In this document: positions 5,884-8,360 of the stretch, one piece after another
Numbering within the stretch: position 1 is the first letter of the stretch
Layout of the letters: each line of letters begins with the position of its first letter
Assembly (NCBI GenBank): GCA_934591815.1
Contig: CAKTPV010000042.1
Coordinates: 1-8,360 of the forward strand
Direction: 5' to 3'
From: an uncultured Oscillospiraceae bacterium
GTDB lineage: Bacteria; Bacillota; Clostridia; Oscillospirales; Oscillospiraceae
DNA: 8,360 nt
Notes under the pieces: model-generated
Seen by the model: only the letters and a program-made list of their open reading frames with translations
Databases searched by the model: none
Told to the model about the DNA's origin: nothing
Position numbers and translations under genes: made by a program

Positions 5884-8360
5884 ATGACACAACCGAAACG
5901 AACAGCAAGCAGGCTCCTGAGCGCTCTGCTGGGACTCATCATGCTCCTGAGCCTGCTGCCCACCGTGACGCTGGCGGCGGAGCGTGTTCCCGAAGAGCTC
6001 AAAGCCATCACCGTCACCTCGGATATCGAGAAGATCGCGCAGTTCCGGCATCCGGTGGAAACGCCGACGTTCAAGGAGACCACCGGTAAGCCGGTGAAAT
6101 TCAAGACGGATCCCGAGTGGTGGAGATACAACGAGACAACGGGGAAGTACGAACGCTATACCGAAAAGACCTTCAAGGAGGGCAAATACAAATTCTTTAT
6201 CGTGGCGACCATCACCGGCAGCGACTACGATCAGTACCAGTTCGCCAACCAGGTCACCGCCACGGTGAACGGGACGAACTGGAAGACCACCGGATCGGCG
6301 ATCGACCCCGGCAGGAAACTATCGCGTATTCTGATGGTATCTCCTGAGTATACCATCGAAGACCGCCAGCTGGTCAACCGCATTGTTCTCACCTCGAATA
6401 TGGAGGAGATATTGGCGCAGAAGGAAGGGCTGGATGACCCGTCCATTCGGGTTCGGTCTGCCTTTACCACCACGGGAACAAAGGTGTCGTGTCTAGACAC
6501 ATATGCCGATGTCAGTGCCTACGACTGGCAAGTAAAAGACCGGGATGGTGTGTTCTGGTTCAAGGCTTGGGATCCGGATGACTTCCGGCCTGGAGTTCAA
6601 AGGGGCGCGTACTACCGGATTATCTTTACGGTCAAAATAAAATACAACGACAGAGATACATACGCCTTTGTCGAGCCGGATAAGCTTACGGTCACCTTGG
6701 ACGGCGCGGAGTGTAGGATCGTAGGAGATGTTGAGGGAAAATACGGCGCAGAAATGAAGGTACTCACCAGAGAGTATTATGCGCCGAGAGCTGGCGATCT
6801 CCAACCGATCACCAGCATCGATCTCAAGACGAACAGCGCTGATCTGCTGCGGGCCAACAACACCATAAAGAGGCCGACCATCACGGAAACGAATGATAAG
6901 ATGGTCTTTAGGGCGGACAGCTACGAGGATGGATGGCAGTGCAGCTACAAAAGAGTTCTTCCCAACAACGGCGGTTACTCATTTAACTGGAAGACGCCTG
7001 AGACCCAGTACTTTGAGAAGGGTAAATATTACCGGTACGGCGCCGTGCTGACCGTCAAGGACTGGGAGCACTGGAAGCTCGGAGAGCCAGGTAACCTCAC
7101 CATCACGGTGGACGGCGAGAGCATTCCCGTGTCATATATAAAGAGGATCGACGATCTTCATGTGTTGGTGTACTCGAAGGAGCATCGAGTAGGCGAGCGC
7201 ACATGGATCAGGGAGGTCGACGCCACCACGAATGCGGCGAGCATCGTGAAGCTCGGCGGCACGGTGAAGTCCCCCACCATCACCTTCAACGACGGAGACC
7301 AGGCCCTGTATGTGGACGACTCCAAGTGGGGCGACTGGCTGAGATGGGAGGGCTCGTCCTGGAAGCTCTACGAGAAGAGCACCTTTGAGCCGGGTCAATA
7401 CAGGTATAGGACCTATTTCCGCGTCGGAAACTGGGAGGACTATGAATTCCCCTCAACCGCGGCAACGATCAACAACCTTACGGTCAAATGGGACGGTGTG
7501 GAATGCGAACGCCCCGTGGACTACACCCCGTCACAGATCTGTGTGACATCCCCTGCGTACATTGTCCCTGAGGTGATCAAGGAGGTCACCGCCACGTCCT
7601 CGGACATCGACAGCATCCCCAAGCTGGGCGGCGCGATGACGATCCCGACATTCACTGTCCAGACCGGCCAGCCGGCACGTTTCCGGGGGGATTATCCCTA
7701 CTGCGCCTGGTTTAAGAAGGTCGACGGCGCGTGGAAGGAATGCGGCCTGCATGTGGACATGGACAAGATCTTTACGGAGGGTACGTACCGGTACTGCGTC
7801 TATCTGTTTATCGGCGGCAAGGGACATACCGAGGACCGTACAAACTATGTGTTCTCCTTGGATTCAAGGGCTATCGTAAACGGGACGATGTGGGAGACAT
7901 GGGGCTATAAAGTAACGGATACCTCCTCATGGTTACGTGTGTTCTCTCCCGAGTACACCATCACCGCTGCCGCACCCGACAATGTAACGCTGACCGGCGC
8001 CAAGGCTGTCAGCGACGGCATTCAGGTGACGTGGCAGGCGGCCAACGGTGCAGAGCAGTACCGCGTGTACCGCAAGGACGCTGCCAATCCCAAGTGGAAG
8101 GGTATTGCGACCGTGACCGGCACCAGCTGGACGGATAAGACCGCGCAGGCGGGTGTGAAGTACACCTACACCGTCCGCGGCATCAGTGCCAACGGCACCC
8201 TCAGCCCCGGCTTTGACACCACCGGCGTCAGCGCCACCATCCCCGCAGCGCCTACGCCCACCACACCCGCTAACGTGACCCTCGGCAGCGCCAAGGTCAG
8301 CGGCAGCACCATCGTGGTGACGTGGCAGGCGGCCAACGGTGCAGCACAGTACCGCGTGTA
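5884..8360 (+). CDS. Secreted multi-repeat surface protein with Fn3 domains (3' end beyond window)
   Basis: The frame stays open from the ATG at 5884 to the window end (825 complete codons), so the protein is longer than seen. A signal peptide covers about residues 1-32 (basic start, LLSALLGLIMLLSLLPTVTLAA, cleavage near Ala31/Ala32). Five diverged repeats follow at about 40-159, 167-299, 309-436, 442-561 and 565-694. Each starts with an I-x-x-(V/L)-x-x-(T/S) strand, has a central F-x-x-G-x-Y type motif (97-102, 377-382, 501-506, 630-635; expanded in repeat 2 at 234-243), and ends in a strand like V-x-S-P-E-Y-T-I (152-158, 554-560, 686-693; degenerate in repeats 2 and 3). They look Ig-like, but I cannot name the family. 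An Fn3 domain spans about 698-790 (VTWQAANGAEQYRVYRK at 715-731) and a second begins near 795. A cell-wall anchor or catalytic domain could lie past the window. Likely an adhesin or polysaccharide-interacting protein; the specific role is unknown. Confidence 0.88.
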   Translation, partial: MTQPKRTASRLLSALLGLIMLLSLLPTVTLAAERVPEELKAITVTSDIEKIAQFRHPVETPTFKETTGKPVKFKTDPEWWRYNETTGKYERYTEKTFKEGKYKFFIVATITGSDYDQYQFANQVTATVNGTNWKTTGSAIDPGRKLSRILMVSPEYTIEDRQLVNRIVLTSNMEEILAQKEGLDDPSIRVRSAFTTTGTKVSCLDTYADVSAYDWQVKDRDGVFWFKAWDPDDFRPGVQRGAYYRIIFTVKIKYNDRDTYAFVEPDKLTVTLDGAECRIVGDVEGKYGAEMKVLTREYYAPRAGDLQPITSIDLKTNSADLLRANNTIKRPTITETNDKMVFRADSYEDGWQCSYKRVLPNNGGYSFNWKTPETQYFEKGKYYRYGAVLTVKDWEHWKLGEPGNLTITVDGESIPVSYIKRIDDLHVLVYSKEHRVGERTWIREVDATTNAASIVKLGGTVKSPTITFNDGDQALYVDDSKWGDWLRWEGSSWKLYEKSTFEPGQYRYRTYFRVGNWEDYEFPSTAATINNLTVKWDGVECERPVDYTPSQICVTSPAYIVPEVIKEVTATSSDIDSIPKLGGAMTIPTFTVQTGQPARFRGDYPYCAWFKKVDGAWKECGLHVDMDKIFTEGTYRYCVYLFIGGKGHTEDRTNYVFSLDSRAIVNGTMWETWGYKVTDTSSWLRVFSPEYTITAAAPDNVTLTGAKAVSDGIQVTWQAANGAEQYRVYRKDAANPKWKGIATVTGTSWTDKTAQAGVKYTYTVRGISANGTLSPGFDTTGVSATIPAAPTPTTPANVTLGSAKVSGSTIVVTWQAANGAAQYRV
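8026..8360 (+). repeat. Near-identical direct repeats in successive Fn3 domains
   Basis: The 44-base stretch 8026-8069 recurs at 8317-8360 with two mismatches (AG versus CA within the Ala-Glu/Ala-Ala codons). The offset is 291 bases, or 97 residues, equal to one Fn3 domain plus its Pro/Thr/Ala linker. The second copy is cut by the window end, so more units may follow. Confidence 0.88.

Overview
The window looks like part of a chromosome from a GC-rich, Gram-positive anaerobe of the class Clostridia, most likely the Oscillospiraceae/Ruminococcaceae group. The evidence is strong AAAGGAG/AAGGAGG ribosome binding sites before nearly every gene, two LTAC-type lipobox lipoproteins with short Lys-rich N-termini, an exported multi-domain Fn3 surface protein, and protein families typical of Firmicutes. 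The taxonomic call is inference; there is no rRNA or marker gene. All seven genes are on the + strand, with gaps of 14 to 84 bases and no T-tract terminator between them, so much or all of the window may be one transcription unit. No promoter is convincing inside it, so the main promoter is probably upstream of base 1.

Layout. (1) 3-1295: SPFH (stomatin/prohibitin/flotillin) protein with three C-terminal zinc ribbons, resembling Bacillus subtilis YdjI. (2) 1366-2178: DUF5684-type small membrane protein with a long Pro/Gln/Tyr-rich tail and a C-terminal zinc ribbon. (3) 2239-2649: small lipoprotein whose C-terminal part resembles the SmpA/BLIP fold. (4) 2734-3873: protein with two zinc ribbons and a C-terminal membrane anchor, YdjG-like. 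(5) 3888-4670: secreted/membrane TPM-domain protein, YdjH-like. (6) 4694-5833: 379-residue lipoprotein of unknown function. (7) 5884 to the window end: secreted repeat protein, cut off by the window, with five diverged ~120-135-residue repeats followed by Fn3 domains.

How they may work together. In B. subtilis, ydjG, ydjH and ydjI are co-transcribed with pspA (ydjF), and the YdjG/YdjH membrane pair links the SPFH protein YdjI and PspA to the membrane under envelope stress. This window has the same three families in a different order (I, then G and H), interleaved with a zinc-ribbon DUF5684 membrane protein and two lipoproteins. PspA itself is not seen. The reasonable reading is an envelope-maintenance module: a cytoplasmic SPFH scaffold, two or three membrane anchors sharing zinc-ribbon docking domains, and an extracytoplasmic face made of the TPM domain and lipoproteins. 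The large repeat protein may be a separate cell-surface gene that happens to follow.

Two perfect GC-rich hairpins with three-base loops lie in the gaps after genes 1 and 3. They lack T-tracts and may tune relative expression within the operon.
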